Counted from the first letter of the stretch, positions 1 through 9,381 are shown. The stretch: DNA of 64,000 nt from Deltaproteobacteria bacterium (GCA_016713425.1 JADJPE010000005.1:3844001-3908000), one strand, 5' to 3'. Program-made: numbers and translations. The notes: generated by a model from the sequence alone, not told the origin.

Positions 1-58
1 GCTTCGCCCTGCGATGGCGTTGTGCCCAAATGGCGCACTGTCCGACGTTCCTATTTTC

Positions 59-1474
59 CTATTCGTCGACCGCATCATCCGATTCGTCGTCGTTGAGGCT
101 GTCGTCATCGACGTGGGCGCGTCGCAACATCTTGATGACATACGTTCGGCTGACCTTGGCGTTGCGCGCCGCGAGAGAGACGTTGCCCTTGGCGTTCTTG
201 AGCTGCTCCGAGAGGTAGGCACGCTCGAAATCTCGGATGACTTGGGCGCGCGCGTCTTTGAAAGGACGTCGAGTCAGTTCCGAGAGAGGAATCGCGAACA
301 GGCCCTCTGGCCTAGGCGGCGCGGAGGGCGCGCCTGCAATGCCCTCGAGTTCGGGCGGCGGCCCCTCGCGCTCGAGCTCTGGCTTTTCGCCCATGGCGAT
401 CGTCGCTTCGACGAAGTTCCGAAGCTCGCGGACGTTTCCGTACCAAGGGTGCTTCTGCAGGCTCAGCATGGCCTCGGGCGGAAAATACATCTCGACGGGA
501 TCGTTGATGCCGGCCTCCCGCAGAAAGTGCTCTGCCAAGACGGGGATGTCTTCGACGCGTTCGCGTAGCGGTGGGATGTCGAGCAGGACGACGCCCAGTC
601 GATAGTAGAGGTCGGCGCGGAAGGTCCCCGCGTTCACGTCGCGGCGCAGATCGCGATTGGTCGCCGCCACGATCCGTACGTCGACGGCGATCGATCGGTC
701 GCCGCCAACCCTACGAAAGGCGCGGCGATCCAACGCGCCAAGGAGCGCGGCTTGTAGGCTGGCCGGGAGTTCGCCGATCTCATCCAGAAAGAGCGTGCCT
801 TTGTTGGCGCGTTCGAAGGCGCCCACGTGCTGCCGCTCGGCGCCCGTGAATGCGCCCCGCTCGTGTCCGAAGAGCTCGCTCGCGATCAGCGTAGGCGAGA
901 GGCTCCCGCAGTCCACGACTTCGAAGGGTGCACCGGCCCGGGGGCTGGCTTCGTGAATGGCGCGGGCGGTGAGCTCTTTCCCCGAACCCGTCTCCCCAAG
1001 GATGAGGATCGATGTCTGGGAGGCCGCGACGCGCTCGATTCGAGCCATCAACCGCCGCATGATGGTGCTCTTGCCCAAGAGCTCACCCAGCTCGATCTCG
1101 TCGCGGATGGACTCCTCCAGGATCTGGCCGTCGCTCAGGCGGATGAGTGTTTTTCCGATGCTCACGGTGGTCTCGGGCGGGACCATCGCGTGGACGAGTT
1201 GAACGCGGCCGTGGTGGGTGCCGTTCGTCGAGCCCAGATCGCGGACGGCGAGATGGTCGCCCATGTGCCGGATCTCTAGGTGGAATCGCGAGACCGTGCG
1301 GTCGCTGAGCTGGAGAGAGTTCGAAGGCGCAGTCCCGAGGGTGATGGTATCAGTGTCCGTAACGAGGCTTGCGCCGGCGTCTGGGCCCTTGAGCACGTCG
1401 ATCCGAAGGGAGCGGATCGGAATCCGGCCAGAAATTTCCGGCACCGTCGGTTCGAGCATCGGGGGTTTGGGCAT
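59..1474 (-). CDS. FHA-domain sigma-54-dependent transcriptional activator
   Basis: 471-residue enhancer-binding protein expected to activate RNA polymerase with sigma-54. Visible order: N-terminal FHA domain about residues 40-115 (STNGT at 82-86), AAA+ domain with Walker A GETGSGKE at 160-167, an intact GAFTGA sigma-54-contact loop at 207-212 and Walker B GTLFLDE at 226-232, then a Fis-type helix-turn-helix near 435-465 and an acidic tail. The FHA domain replaces the usual receiver, so input is probably a phosphothreonine on a partner made by a Ser/Thr kinase, an arrangement common in myxobacteria. It is divergent from the tandem kinase gene at 1673 across a 198-base gap. Start chosen at the first ATG, just before the FHA region. 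Target promoters cannot be read from the sequence. Confidence 0.93.
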   Translation of the reverse strand: MPKPPMLEPTVPEISGRIPIRSLRIDVLKGPDAGASLVTDTDTITLGTAPSNSLQLSDRTVSRFHLEIRHMGDHLAVRDLGSTNGTHHGRVQLVHAMVPPETTVSIGKTLIRLSDGQILEESIRDEIELGELLGKSTIMRRLMARIERVAASQTSILILGETGSGKELTARAIHEASPRAGAPFEVVDCGSLSPTLIASELFGHERGAFTGAERQHVGAFERANKGTLFLDEIGELPASLQAALLGALDRRAFRRVGGDRSIAVDVRIVAATNRDLRRDVNAGTFRADLYYRLGVVLLDIPPLRERVEDIPVLAEHFLREAGINDPVEMYFPPEAMLSLQKHPWYGNVRELRNFVEATIAMGEKPELEREGPPPELEGIAGAPSAPPRPEGLFAIPLSELTRRPFKDARAQVIRDFERAYLSEQLKNAKGNVSLAARNAKVSRTYVIKMLRRAHVDDDSLNDDESDDAVDE

Positions 1475-1672
1475 CCGGGTGGGAATGCTAGCAGAATCTG
1501 CGTATTCCGCACCCCGTTTGTGGCGCTGAGCGCATATTTGCCCTACCGAAACAATCGATCTGGCCTCGATTCCGGGGCGATCTCTGGCGAATTTACGAAT
1601 CGCCGTTTAGACTTGCACTCGGTTCCACGAGCCCGGCCTCGGAGGTGGGGCTCCGTTTTCCCCTGCGAGCCC

Positions 1673-4384
1673 ATGGCCTTATCGGACTATCGAATCGTTC
1701 GCCCTTTGAAGCGGACGAGCACCTTCGAGCTCCTTCTCGCCGAGCGGTCCGATGGGGTCTCGGTGCTGCTTCAGGTGCTCCGTTCGCCCGTCAAGTCGCC
1801 TGAGTATCATCTCGAGCGTTGTCGGCAGGTCCAGCGCCTCACGCACCCCGCCATTGTGCAGGTTCTCGAGGCGGGGTTCTTCGACCCGTCGGAACGTCTC
1901 TACGCGGTCATGGAGGCGGCTTCGGATACCGACCTTGGGGCGCTCGAGTTCGTCGAGCGATTGCCGGCAACCCTGGTCCTTCTGGTGTGCCGGATGGCCG
2001 CACGCGCGCTCGACCATGCGGTGCAGCTCATCCCCGGATTCGCGCACGGGGGCGTGCGACCGTCGAACATCCACTTCACCTGGGATGGCAAGGTCAAGCT
2101 CGGCGGCTTCGCGTTTGGTGCTTTGCTTGATGAACTGGCCGTTGCCCACGGCGCCGAGGAGTTGGCTCGTATTCTGCCGTATCGAATGGATGCAGAACGG
2201 CTCAGCGGAGAGGCTCCGGAGTGCGGGAAGGTCTCGGAGGCCGCCGATGTGTACGCGCTTGGACGGATCGTCGAGCGTGCGTGGTCGCTCGACCGCGCAC
2301 CGACGTCCCCTGAACTCGATGCCTTCGTGGCGCGATCCAAGAGCGTTGACGAACTCGATGGCTTTTCGACCGCCAAGGCCTTCATGGCGGCCTGTGATCG
2401 GATGCTCGGTCCGCTTGATCCGCATCAGGCACTCCTTCGGCAGTTCCTCCAGCATGTGCGGGGGACGGAGGCGATGGCCGTCCATCCCGAGATGCTTGGC
2501 CTCGGTCTGCCGGTGCTCTTGCGGCACCCGACCGAGACCATGCGGTTCTCTGAACAAGACGAGTACCTGACGACGGAACGCGATACGGAGGCGCTCTCTG
2601 TTCGAGGGGTCTCGGCCGTGGCTAGCCCCGTGGAGGCCGACACGCCGCGTTCGGGACCGGACGACCCAGAGCAGCCTCCTTTGGCGCTTGCGATGTCCGA
2701 CCGAGACGACATGGAGATCGAGCAGTTTCTGGGTCGAACGTTCAAGAGCTATCGCTTCGAAGCCCATGTTGCCTCGGGCGCCTATGCGCACGTGTTTCGG
2801 GCGACCCACGAGGTGCTTCCGAAGACGTACGCGATCAAGGTTCTGCGATCCTCGTATCGGACGTCCGTGCGCGCGCTGAAGCGCCTTCAACGTGAGGCGC
2901 GGGGTTTGAGCGTCTTCGACCATCCGAACCTTGTCACGGTCCTTGATTTTTTTCTGACGGATGATGGGCTCCCCTGCATGGTGATGGAGTATCTCGAAGG
3001 CACGACGCTCCTTCACGTGATGCATGCGGAGGGCGTGCTGGCTCTGCCGCGCGTAGCCTTGCTCTCTCTCGGGGTCGCTTCGGGTCTGGCGACGGTCCAC
3101 GCGAATGGCATGATTCATCGAGACCTCAAGCCCGGAAACCTGATGCTTTCTGGTTCGGGCGCGGGTGAACGTGTCAAGATTCTCGACTTCGGACTCTTAC
3201 GTAGCTTGGAAGAGGGTGTTTCTCGGCTTACGAACATGCATGCCCTGATCGGAACGCCGCCCTACATGGCCCCCGAACAGATTCGCCAACCCTGGCAGGT
3301 CACGGCGGCGGCCGACGTGTATTCGCTCGGCGTGATCATGTTTCGGATGCTTACCGGGACCAACCCATTCGTAGGCGACACGACCGAGGCGATCGTGGAG
3401 CAACACCTTCACAAGGAGCCTCCGCCGTTGGACCATTTTGGAGGCCTCGGGCCTCTCGTGAGCAGGATGTTGTCCAAGCGTCCCGAGGATCGGCCGTCGG
3501 CGCAGGATGTGGCGGAGTCGATCAAGGCCGCTTCTCTACCCGGCATGGCGCTCGCGTTCGGGGTTGGACCGGCCGCGTCTGGGGCTGAACCGGCTGCGCC
3601 TGGGGCTGAACCGGCTGCGCCTGGGGCTGGATCGGCTGCGCCTGGGGCTGAACCGGCCGCGCCTAGGTTTGAACCGGCCGCGCCTAGGCTTGAACCGGCC
3701 GCGCCCGGGGTTGGACCCGAGGCCCTGGTGCAGCCCGAGTCCGGGCGCTCGAGACGTGCCGTGGCCGACAGCGACTCGGCTTCCGTGGCGCTGGCTGATC
3801 TCCAGAGTCTTCGTCCGGCGCGACCCACGGCGGCGAGCATCGTCTTCGGGATGGCCGTATTCTTTTTGGTCGGAATCTCGTTTGTCGCCGTCTGGGTGTT
3901 CGCCGGCAATCAGCGCCGGTCACCCACGCTGGTCTTGGTTCCCGGCGGACCGCCTCAGATCTCAAAGGAAGTCAAAGACGTCGACACGACCAACGAGAAG
4001 AACTCGGCCGCGGCCAAAGGTCGCTCCGCGCATGGAGCGAACGCTGATCTCGAGGAAGGCACCGAAAAGGCACGCGTTCGAGACGTGCGGGACCGGGGTG
4101 AGACACGGGCTCGGCGCGCGGTGGAGCGTGGGGCTGCGGACGACGAACCTTCGCCGGTTCTCACCGACTCCCGGTCCGTTCGCGCTGCATTGCGTCGAAG
4201 GCTGCGGGCGGCGGATAGGCGTCTTGGCGCGTCAGACCAAGGGGGGCCTGACGCTTACCAACTTCGCGCGCGGTCTAGGTCCTTGCGAGGAACGTTGTCT
4301 CTGCGCCGCGCGCTGACGAGCGGCGAGCTGTTGGAAGTTGAAGAAGGCGTAGCCGAGATCGAGCGGGTGATTCGGAACCGATAG
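1673..4384 (+). CDS. Tandem pseudokinase-Ser/Thr protein kinase, membrane anchored
   Basis: 903 residues from the ATG at 1673; the reading frame is open further upstream but without kinase-like sequence. The first kinase-like domain (about 1-290) has decayed catalytic motifs: GGVRPSN where HRDLKPxN is expected (about 128-134) and LGGFAFG where DFG is expected (about 143-149). The second domain (about 360-620) looks active: Lys389 in AIK, HRDLKPGN from His482, DFG from Asp505, and GTPPYMAPEQ. A linker of seven-residue AAPGAEP-type repeats (about 630-683) precedes one transmembrane segment (about 721-744) and a charged C-terminal region. The protein is probably an inner-membrane kinase whose pseudokinase half regulates it (inference). 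The 3' end overlaps the convergent kinase gene by 153 bases. Confidence 0.9.
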   Translation: MALSDYRIVRPLKRTSTFELLLAERSDGVSVLLQVLRSPVKSPEYHLERCRQVQRLTHPAIVQVLEAGFFDPSERLYAVMEAASDTDLGALEFVERLPATLVLLVCRMAARALDHAVQLIPGFAHGGVRPSNIHFTWDGKVKLGGFAFGALLDELAVAHGAEELARILPYRMDAERLSGEAPECGKVSEAADVYALGRIVERAWSLDRAPTSPELDAFVARSKSVDELDGFSTAKAFMAACDRMLGPLDPHQALLRQFLQHVRGTEAMAVHPEMLGLGLPVLLRHPTETMRFSEQDEYLTTERDTEALSVRGVSAVASPVEADTPRSGPDDPEQPPLALAMSDRDDMEIEQFLGRTFKSYRFEAHVASGAYAHVFRATHEVLPKTYAIKVLRSSYRTSVRALKRLQREARGLSVFDHPNLVTVLDFFLTDDGLPCMVMEYLEGTTLLHVMHAEGVLALPRVALLSLGVASGLATVHANGMIHRDLKPGNLMLSGSGAGERVKILDFGLLRSLEEGVSRLTNMHALIGTPPYMAPEQIRQPWQVTAAADVYSLGVIMFRMLTGTNPFVGDTTEAIVEQHLHKEPPPLDHFGGLGPLVSRMLSKRPEDRPSAQDVAESIKAASLPGMALAFGVGPAASGAEPAAPGAEPAAPGAGSAAPGAEPAAPRFEPAAPRLEPAAPGVGPEALVQPESGRSRRAVADSDSASVALADLQSLRPARPTAASIVFGMAVFFLVGISFVAVWVFAGNQRRSPTLVLVPGGPPQISKEVKDVDTTNEKNSAAAKGRSAHGANADLEEGTEKARVRDVRDRGETRARRAVERGAADDEPSPVLTDSRSVRAALRRRLRAADRRLGASDQGGPDAYQLRARSRSLRGTLSLRRALTSGELLEVEEGVAEIERVIRNR
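3560..3720 (+). repeat. In-frame 21-bp tandem repeat in kinase linker
   Basis: About seven copies of a 21-base unit coding for AAPGAEP, with later copies drifted to AAPRFEP and AAPRLEP. The unit length is a multiple of three, so copy-number change would lengthen or shorten the linker between kinase domain and membrane segment without breaking the frame. Confidence 0.85.
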
Positions 4385-6100
4385 CGCCCCGCTCGGCGGG
4401 GGATCCTGTCTTTTCGGTACGAGTCGGCGCGTGGGTAGAGCTTCTTCAACGAAAGCCCGATGCATGAGGACCAAGAGTATGAGCAGCAAGAGGAGCGCGA
4501 GCGCCCATGCGAAGATCTGACCCCACGCGACCCGCGGGGCTTCGGTCGCCGTCGGAAGTGAGGCCGGGCGCGCCGTGTTCTCGGAGGACAGCGGAACTGG
4601 GCTCGCGATTCGGACCGTGACATCGAGCGCTGGCCGTCCGGCGGACGGGGGCCCAGTCACCAGGAGCTGGGTCTTGGGTGACTCTGTGTCACCTGCGCCG
4701 GGCGTGCTCGTCCCTTCGGGCGTTGATTGGGGTAGGGAGCGCGGCCGGTCATGGTCGTCCTTTCGCGGTCGGGCGCTGTTTTGCCGCGGCGTCTGAATCG
4801 CCGCGACGAGGGCCAGGTCGTTCTTCTCCGCGCGCGCTTGTTGTTCGGCTCGGATGCGCGACTGGAACAAGTCGCGCACACCTCGACCAAGCTCGTCGTG
4901 GAGGCTCGCCTCTTCCATCGGCTGATCGCTCAGCCGTTCGAGCGCTCGACGCATCTCGGAAGCATCCTGATGCCGCGACGCCGGATCCTTCGATAACCCC
5001 TTGAGCAAGAGCTCGTTCAGGTCGATCGGGACCTCGGGTCGAAGCTGGCGGAGGGGAACGGGTGCCTCTTCCACGATCTTCTGAATCTGAAGGACGGGGC
5101 TCGCGGCTGCGAAGGGATGTTCGTCGGCCATGAGTTCGTAGAGCACGGTGGAGAGGGCGAAAAGATCGAGTCTCTGATCGACAGGCAACGTGAGAACTTG
5201 TTCGGGCGCCATATAGCCAAACTTGCCCTTGAGGAGCCCGAAGGCCGTTTGGTGACTGCGATAGCGAGCCTTCAATACCCCGAAATCCAGTAGCTTCACG
5301 ACGCCGTCGTAGCCGATCAAGATGTTTTCTGGGGAAATGTCACGGTGAATGAGCTCCAGCGGACGTCCGTGTTCATCCCGCAGGGCGTGTGCGAACCCAA
5401 GTCCGAGGAGACACTGGATGCCAATGTTGATGGCCCAGCGGATGGGCATCTTGAGCCCGCGCTCGGCGATGGCCTGGCGAAACATCGCGAGATTCACGCC
5501 TCGAACCAGAGGCATCGCGAGGAACATCGAGTTGTGGAGGGTCCCCGTGTCGGTGACGGGAACGAGGTTGGGGTGGTTGAGACGCGCGCCGACCTCGCCC
5601 TCGTCCTGAAACATCGACACGAAATCACCGCGGCTTTGTAGTTCGGGCGGAAGCCGCTTGAGGACGACCTCAACGACTGTGCCGTCCAGGATGGTCCGAG
5701 CCAGATAGATGGTGGCCATGCCGCCTTGTGCGATTTCGCCGACAATCTCGTAGCGCGCGTCGCTCACCGCGGACCGCGCGGCGTCGTCTTCGTTCTCTTC
5801 GTCCTCTGGGGCCCGCTCGATCGAGAGTTGTTCAGGGGGCGGGCTCACGATCTCCGGAACTCTCAGTGCCGCCTGGCCTCCTTGGGGTCGGAGCGCGAGG
5901 GGTGTGGGGTTCGGTGAGCGGGCCTCAGGAACAGGCGTGCGCACGGGGATCGGTGCTCGTTCGGTTGCTGGGGCGTCGAGGAGATCTTCGTGCAACTCGG
6001 CCCGACCGCCCCCGACTCGATTCTCGTCTTGGCCGTCGTGCTCGCCGTGGTGATGCCCGCTTCCTTCGGTCATTCGCCGCCTTCTCCAGCGCGTGTTCAC
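4232..6100 (-). CDS. Ser/Thr protein kinase with C-terminal membrane segment
   Basis: 622-residue Hanks-type kinase. A proline/charged N-terminal region (1-115) includes a His/Asp-rich stretch near 15-25. The kinase domain (about 115-385) has glycine loop IAQGGMATIY (123-132), Lys148, HRDISPEN at 252-259, DFG at 272-274 and a GKFGYMAPEQ activation segment. A long low-complexity linker follows, then one hydrophobic segment (about 523-545) and a basic tail. It is likely an inner-membrane kinase with the catalytic domain in the cytoplasm. ATG at 6100 is used; ATG ten codons in is equally possible. The last 50 codons lie antisense to the last 50 codons of the tandem kinase gene on the other strand. 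Substrates unknown. Confidence 0.9.
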   Translation of the reverse strand: MNTRWRRRRMTEGSGHHHGEHDGQDENRVGGGRAELHEDLLDAPATERAPIPVRTPVPEARSPNPTPLALRPQGGQAALRVPEIVSPPPEQLSIERAPEDEENEDDAARSAVSDARYEIVGEIAQGGMATIYLARTILDGTVVEVVLKRLPPELQSRGDFVSMFQDEGEVGARLNHPNLVPVTDTGTLHNSMFLAMPLVRGVNLAMFRQAIAERGLKMPIRWAINIGIQCLLGLGFAHALRDEHGRPLELIHRDISPENILIGYDGVVKLLDFGVLKARYRSHQTAFGLLKGKFGYMAPEQVLTLPVDQRLDLFALSTVLYELMADEHPFAAASPVLQIQKIVEEAPVPLRQLRPEVPIDLNELLLKGLSKDPASRHQDASEMRRALERLSDQPMEEASLHDELGRGVRDLFQSRIRAEQQARAEKNDLALVAAIQTPRQNSARPRKDDHDRPRSLPQSTPEGTSTPGAGDTESPKTQLLVTGPPSAGRPALDVTVRIASPVPLSSENTARPASLPTATEAPRVAWGQIFAWALALLLLLILLVLMHRAFVEEALPTRRLVPKRQDPPPSGALSVPNHPLDLGYAFFNFQQLAARQRAAQRQRSSQGPRPRAKLVSVRPPLV

Positions 6101-6529
6101 GCTAGCACAGACCGCTGGGTCGTGGGGCTTGTCTTCGGAGAGACCGTCGCTGCGAGGGCTTAGGTAACCATTCTCTCGGTGTGCAATGTGTCGTCCCCTG
6201 GGGCCAGGATGTGTCCCCCGCGGCCAGGACGTGCATGAGATAGCACGTTACTTCGACGCCTGTTGCGCCTGGCGCGTGAGTTGCATTTCCAAACCTTGCG
6301 ACGGGACGCTGTGCGGGACCGAGATCCGAATGTGTCTCCCCCAAAGCAGCATGGTTACCCAATCGGGACCGCATGGCGTCCGGTCGTTCAACACTCCGAC
6401 GTCTCCCATGCCGGACACAGACCATGCCGGACACAGAAGACGGACGCAGAAGTAATCCCCTCGCGCGAATCGCTGACCCAAGGTCATCGAGCCCGTTGGT
6501 TCCCTGATCCCGAAAACCTGCTGGTCCCA
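6101..6529. other. Gene-free stretch with short direct repeat
   Basis: About 430 bases between a kinase start and the end of the LRR/WGR gene with no convincing coding sequence on either strand. The 15-base word CATGCCGGACACAGA occurs twice, at 6407-6421 and 6423-6437. A related pair, GGCCAGGATGTG and GGCCAGGACGTG, lies near 6200-6230. It may hold the promoter of the kinase at 6100 and the remains of an inserted element, but nothing was identified with certainty. Confidence 0.4.
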
Positions 6530-8371
6530 TCACCCTGCAACTTGGGCGCTCGCCGCACGAGACAGAGTCGCTGCACGCGCCTGATGGCGTACGAACAGTT
6601 CGTGGAGCCCGTCGAGGAGTGGAGTCACCGCATGGTGTTGCGGTATGTGCTGATCGAGCACGACGAAGAACTCGTGGGCGGATTCAAACCGGTTGGGATC
6701 ATTGCTGCTCCAGTCGAACCAATGGAGCAGTTCTTCACAGCCCTCTTCGAACAGCTTGAGGGCCTGGCTGTCGTTTTCTGGGAAGGATGTGTTGAAGTCG
6801 ATCAATAAGTCGAGCATCACCGGGATCTCTGACCAATTGTAGCGCTTCGTCGACGGGTCATAGTAGTGGTCGAGCGCGATCATTTCGCGGCAGAACCAAC
6901 GGCGAGTACACCGCAGCGCGGCGTCGCGGCTCGACGCAACATCGACCGAAACCTGCGGGTGCCGTGTCGCATTCGGCGCAATGGGAACAAGCGTCGACTC
7001 AAGTATGAACGGCTCAAGTACCTTGCTGACGAAAGGATGCCGAGGCAACGAGCCCACCAGAAGCGAGCGCATCTCCAGCTTTCGAAGGCTCGGCAAGCGC
7101 GTCAGCACCTCCGGAAAATCTCGCATCACCTTCACCTGTCCCCAACCGCGAAAGACCTTCAGCATCTCTGCGTGGGGATTGTTGACCAAGGCGACGCGCT
7201 CCAGCTTCGTGCACTGGGCCAGGCTCTCAGGCAGCTCCAGCAGGCAGTTGGTGCTGACGTCGAGCACGCGCAGCTCACCGAGCTGACCGATGGTCTCAGG
7301 GAGATGGGTCATGCCGTTACCCTGGAGGTGCAATACACGAAGCTGTTGGAGGCGACCGATCTCTGGGGGCAGCGTGCGCAGGTTGTTGTTTCGGAGGTCC
7401 AGCTCTTGAAGCATCGGGAGGGAGAGGACCAGCTCGGGGAGGCCAGTCAGACCCTTGCCGGCCAAGTTCAGTCGCCTGACTTTCTCAGGCGTTTCGAGTC
7501 TCCCTCCCAGGAGGCGACGAATTCGTTCAGCGGCACTCTCGAAATGAGGCAGCGAGATGCGTTTGCCGCAGGCCAGCATCTCGCGCGCCTTGCGGAAGTC
7601 AAGCCGACCTCCAGAGATCACCGTCTTGCTGAAGACGCCTTCAAGCTCGTAGTCATCGCCCACGGGCTGCGCACCGCCGTCGTACCGGTCGATCTCGCCG
7701 TTCCAGTCCTCGTAGCGCACGGCGCTCTGCTGCCCCGCCGTCTCGACGCGGTGCTGAGTCATGATGGCGCGGGCCGTCAGATCGCCTTCCACATGAATGG
7801 CCCCATGGTTGTAGACGCCACACACATCGCCCGCCACGCGCATGCTTCCGCGGACGACGATCTTTGCTCCGCCCGTCGCCACGGCGTGCGCAGAGAGGTC
7901 GCCCTCGACCAGCAGGAAAGGGCCGAAGTCATTCTCCCAGTTGATGAGGCACCCCTCGATCGTGAGGTCGCCCGCAACGCGGATCCCGGTGACAACCTGA
8001 TCCCCAAACGGCGCACAGAGCCCGCGTCGGAAATCCAACAATAGGTCGTGCGGGATGACGATGGGACCGTCGAGCACCAACACGTAGAGATCACCATCGT
8101 CTGCAGACACGCTGGAGACCGAGGGCATCGGCGTAGTCGCTCGCTGCTCCAGTCTTCCGCCGATGCTCATGGCAACGTAACCATCGCTGACCTGCTTGGT
8201 CATCGCCTTGTCGAACGCGTCGCGTGCTTTCTGCGCAGTGGAACAGGTCTTGCGGGTGGTGCGTGGCTTCTTGCCCGGGAGCACGAGAGTCGTCGCCAGC
8301 GTCGCCTCCTCGAGCGTGAGGATGCATCGCTGCTCACCGTTCGGAATCCGCCTGTAGAGCTCGCGCTTCAC
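6530..8371 (-). CDS. WGR-like / leucine-rich-repeat protein
   Basis: 613 residues. The first 65 residues resemble a WGR domain (alignment ends in the typical K-x-SDGYV-like turn), although the W-G-R core itself is poorly kept. Residues about 90-240 form short glycine/valine beta repeats (GDLTIEG, GDLSAHA, GSMRVAGD, GDLTARA) that suggest a beta-helix. Residues about 295-450 contain leucine-rich repeats of the LxxLxLxxNxLxxLP type. The C-terminal 160 residues are unassigned. There is no signal peptide or membrane segment, so it is probably cytoplasmic. The upstream neighbour on the same strand also carries a WGR domain, 173 bases away, so the two may form a functional pair. Similar WGR/LRR/SUKH-like proteins occur in myxobacteria, mostly without known function. 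Confidence 0.75.
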   Translation of the reverse strand: MKRELYRRIPNGEQRCILTLEEATLATTLVLPGKKPRTTRKTCSTAQKARDAFDKAMTKQVSDGYVAMSIGGRLEQRATTPMPSVSSVSADDGDLYVLVLDGPIVIPHDLLLDFRRGLCAPFGDQVVTGIRVAGDLTIEGCLINWENDFGPFLLVEGDLSAHAVATGGAKIVVRGSMRVAGDVCGVYNHGAIHVEGDLTARAIMTQHRVETAGQQSAVRYEDWNGEIDRYDGGAQPVGDDYELEGVFSKTVISGGRLDFRKAREMLACGKRISLPHFESAAERIRRLLGGRLETPEKVRRLNLAGKGLTGLPELVLSLPMLQELDLRNNNLRTLPPEIGRLQQLRVLHLQGNGMTHLPETIGQLGELRVLDVSTNCLLELPESLAQCTKLERVALVNNPHAEMLKVFRGWGQVKVMRDFPEVLTRLPSLRKLEMRSLLVGSLPRHPFVSKVLEPFILESTLVPIAPNATRHPQVSVDVASSRDAALRCTRRWFCREMIALDHYYDPSTKRYNWSEIPVMLDLLIDFNTSFPENDSQALKLFEEGCEELLHWFDWSSNDPNRFESAHEFFVVLDQHIPQHHAVTPLLDGLHELFVRHQARAATLSRAASAQVAG

Positions 8372-8393
8372 ATCTCGAACTACAGCTCAGGCT

Positions 8394-8422
8394 CGAGAGG
8401 ATGTCCATCGAGAGGATGTCCA
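8394..8422. repeat. Direct repeat of 14 bases between the WGR genes
   Basis: The word CGAGAGGATGTCCA occurs twice, almost back to back, in the 173-base gap between the two WGR genes. No function is evident; it may be a replication-slippage duplication. Confidence 0.5.
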
Positions 8423-8544
8423 GGATGGAAGCCGTGGTGCTGGAGGAGCGCCCGGCGTCACCGGAGGTGTCGAAGGTCGGGCGCATCGTTCAGCGCTGGC
8501 TCCCGTGAAGTGCTCGACCAGGAACCTGGACTTGAAGACGCCCG

Positions 8545-9369
8545 CTAGGCGTAAATCTCTTCCAGGTGGCTGGTTCCAATCATCTGGTCGGCAATCAGTC
8601 TTAGTAGGATCTGCTTGTAGTCGAGGGAATCAGCGCTCTTGACTGGTTCCCACTCGACGCTCTCGTGGCTAATGAAGGCCAGCGCCTTCTCGCCGTTCTT
8701 GAGCTTTCGGGTCGGATCGAACACAAGCCAGTTCTGCCCGCAGGCAAAGGCCGCCGAGGCCCCGCCGGCCTTGTCGAGTTCCTCGACCGTGTCCGGATCC
8801 TCGTCTCGCAAGAACTCGATGCCCTCGTCGTCCGCCTCGGGTTGCCCGGACTTGCTCAAACCAAAGCCCATCTCCGGCCCGCCGGCATCCCATAAAACCG
8901 ATCCGATGACGCCGGCGATCTCGGAGAACGATCGCGGTAGCTCTTCGCGATACACGACCTCTCGGGGCGGCGAGACCTCCATTTCGCCCTCTTCGAATTC
9001 AACTTTGTATGGACCTTTTCCAGAGACCGACTTGACCTTCTTGCAGAGGGCGTTGAGGATTTTTTGGTCGCTCTGCGTCGAGCACAGTCCGCTGAGCAGA
9101 GCACGCAGCTTGCCCGCCGGGCCTTCGCCATCCGCCGAAGCGCCGGACTGAGTCCCGCCTCGTGTGCTGGACTCGACATAGCCCTTTCGCCTTTTCTCCG
9201 CGACCAGTTTGTCCGCGTTGGCTTGCGCCTCCCCGGATGAAGCAAACGTCTTGCTCTTCTCCTGCCCAGTGGTTCCAACACGCCCGAAGCGCACGGTGTG
9301 AGTAAGGCCCGAGACCTCGATCTCCCAAAACTTGGAAGATTTCTCATCTGTGAATTCCAAACGGATCAT
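8545..9369 (-). CDS. WGR-domain protein
   Basis: 274 residues from the ATG at 9369, preceded at five bases by GGGAGGG; the frame is open further upstream but that part looks non-coding. Residues 1-68 are a clear WGR domain (FWEIEV, TVRFGRVGTTGQ, then the KRRKGYVE end). A Ser/Gly linker follows. The rest (about 85-274) has an acidic region and a C-terminal portion (NWLVFDPT, AFISHESVEWEP) loosely like SMI1/KNR4 (SUKH) folds, which I cannot confirm. WGR domains are found in PARPs, where they contact DNA ends, and in many bacterial orphan proteins, where their role is open. Nothing here suggests ADP-ribosylation. It is followed on the same strand by the LRR/WGR gene. Confidence 0.8.
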   Translation of the reverse strand: MIRLEFTDEKSSKFWEIEVSGLTHTVRFGRVGTTGQEKSKTFASSGEAQANADKLVAEKRRKGYVESSTRGGTQSGASADGEGPAGKLRALLSGLCSTQSDQKILNALCKKVKSVSGKGPYKVEFEEGEMEVSPPREVVYREELPRSFSEIAGVIGSVLWDAGGPEMGFGLSKSGQPEADDEGIEFLRDEDPDTVEELDKAGGASAAFACGQNWLVFDPTRKLKNGEKALAFISHESVEWEPVKSADSLDYKQILLRLIADQMIGTSHLEEIYA

Positions 9370-9374
9370 GACTG

Positions 9375-9381
9375 CCCTCCC
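9375..9381 (-). promoter_or_regulatory. Ribosome binding site deciding the WGR gene start
   Basis: GGGAGGG on the minus strand, five bases before the ATG at 9369. It supports this start over the longer open frame, which runs to 9828. Confidence 0.7.

Noticed and set aside
1679..3118. 479-residue open frame opposite the tandem kinase
   Set aside because: Antisense shadow of a high-GC gene; Arg/His-rich with no motif.
6530..9369. Anti-phage defence system
   Set aside because: WGR and LRR parts alone do not define any known defence system, and no nuclease, TIR or helicase effector lies nearby.
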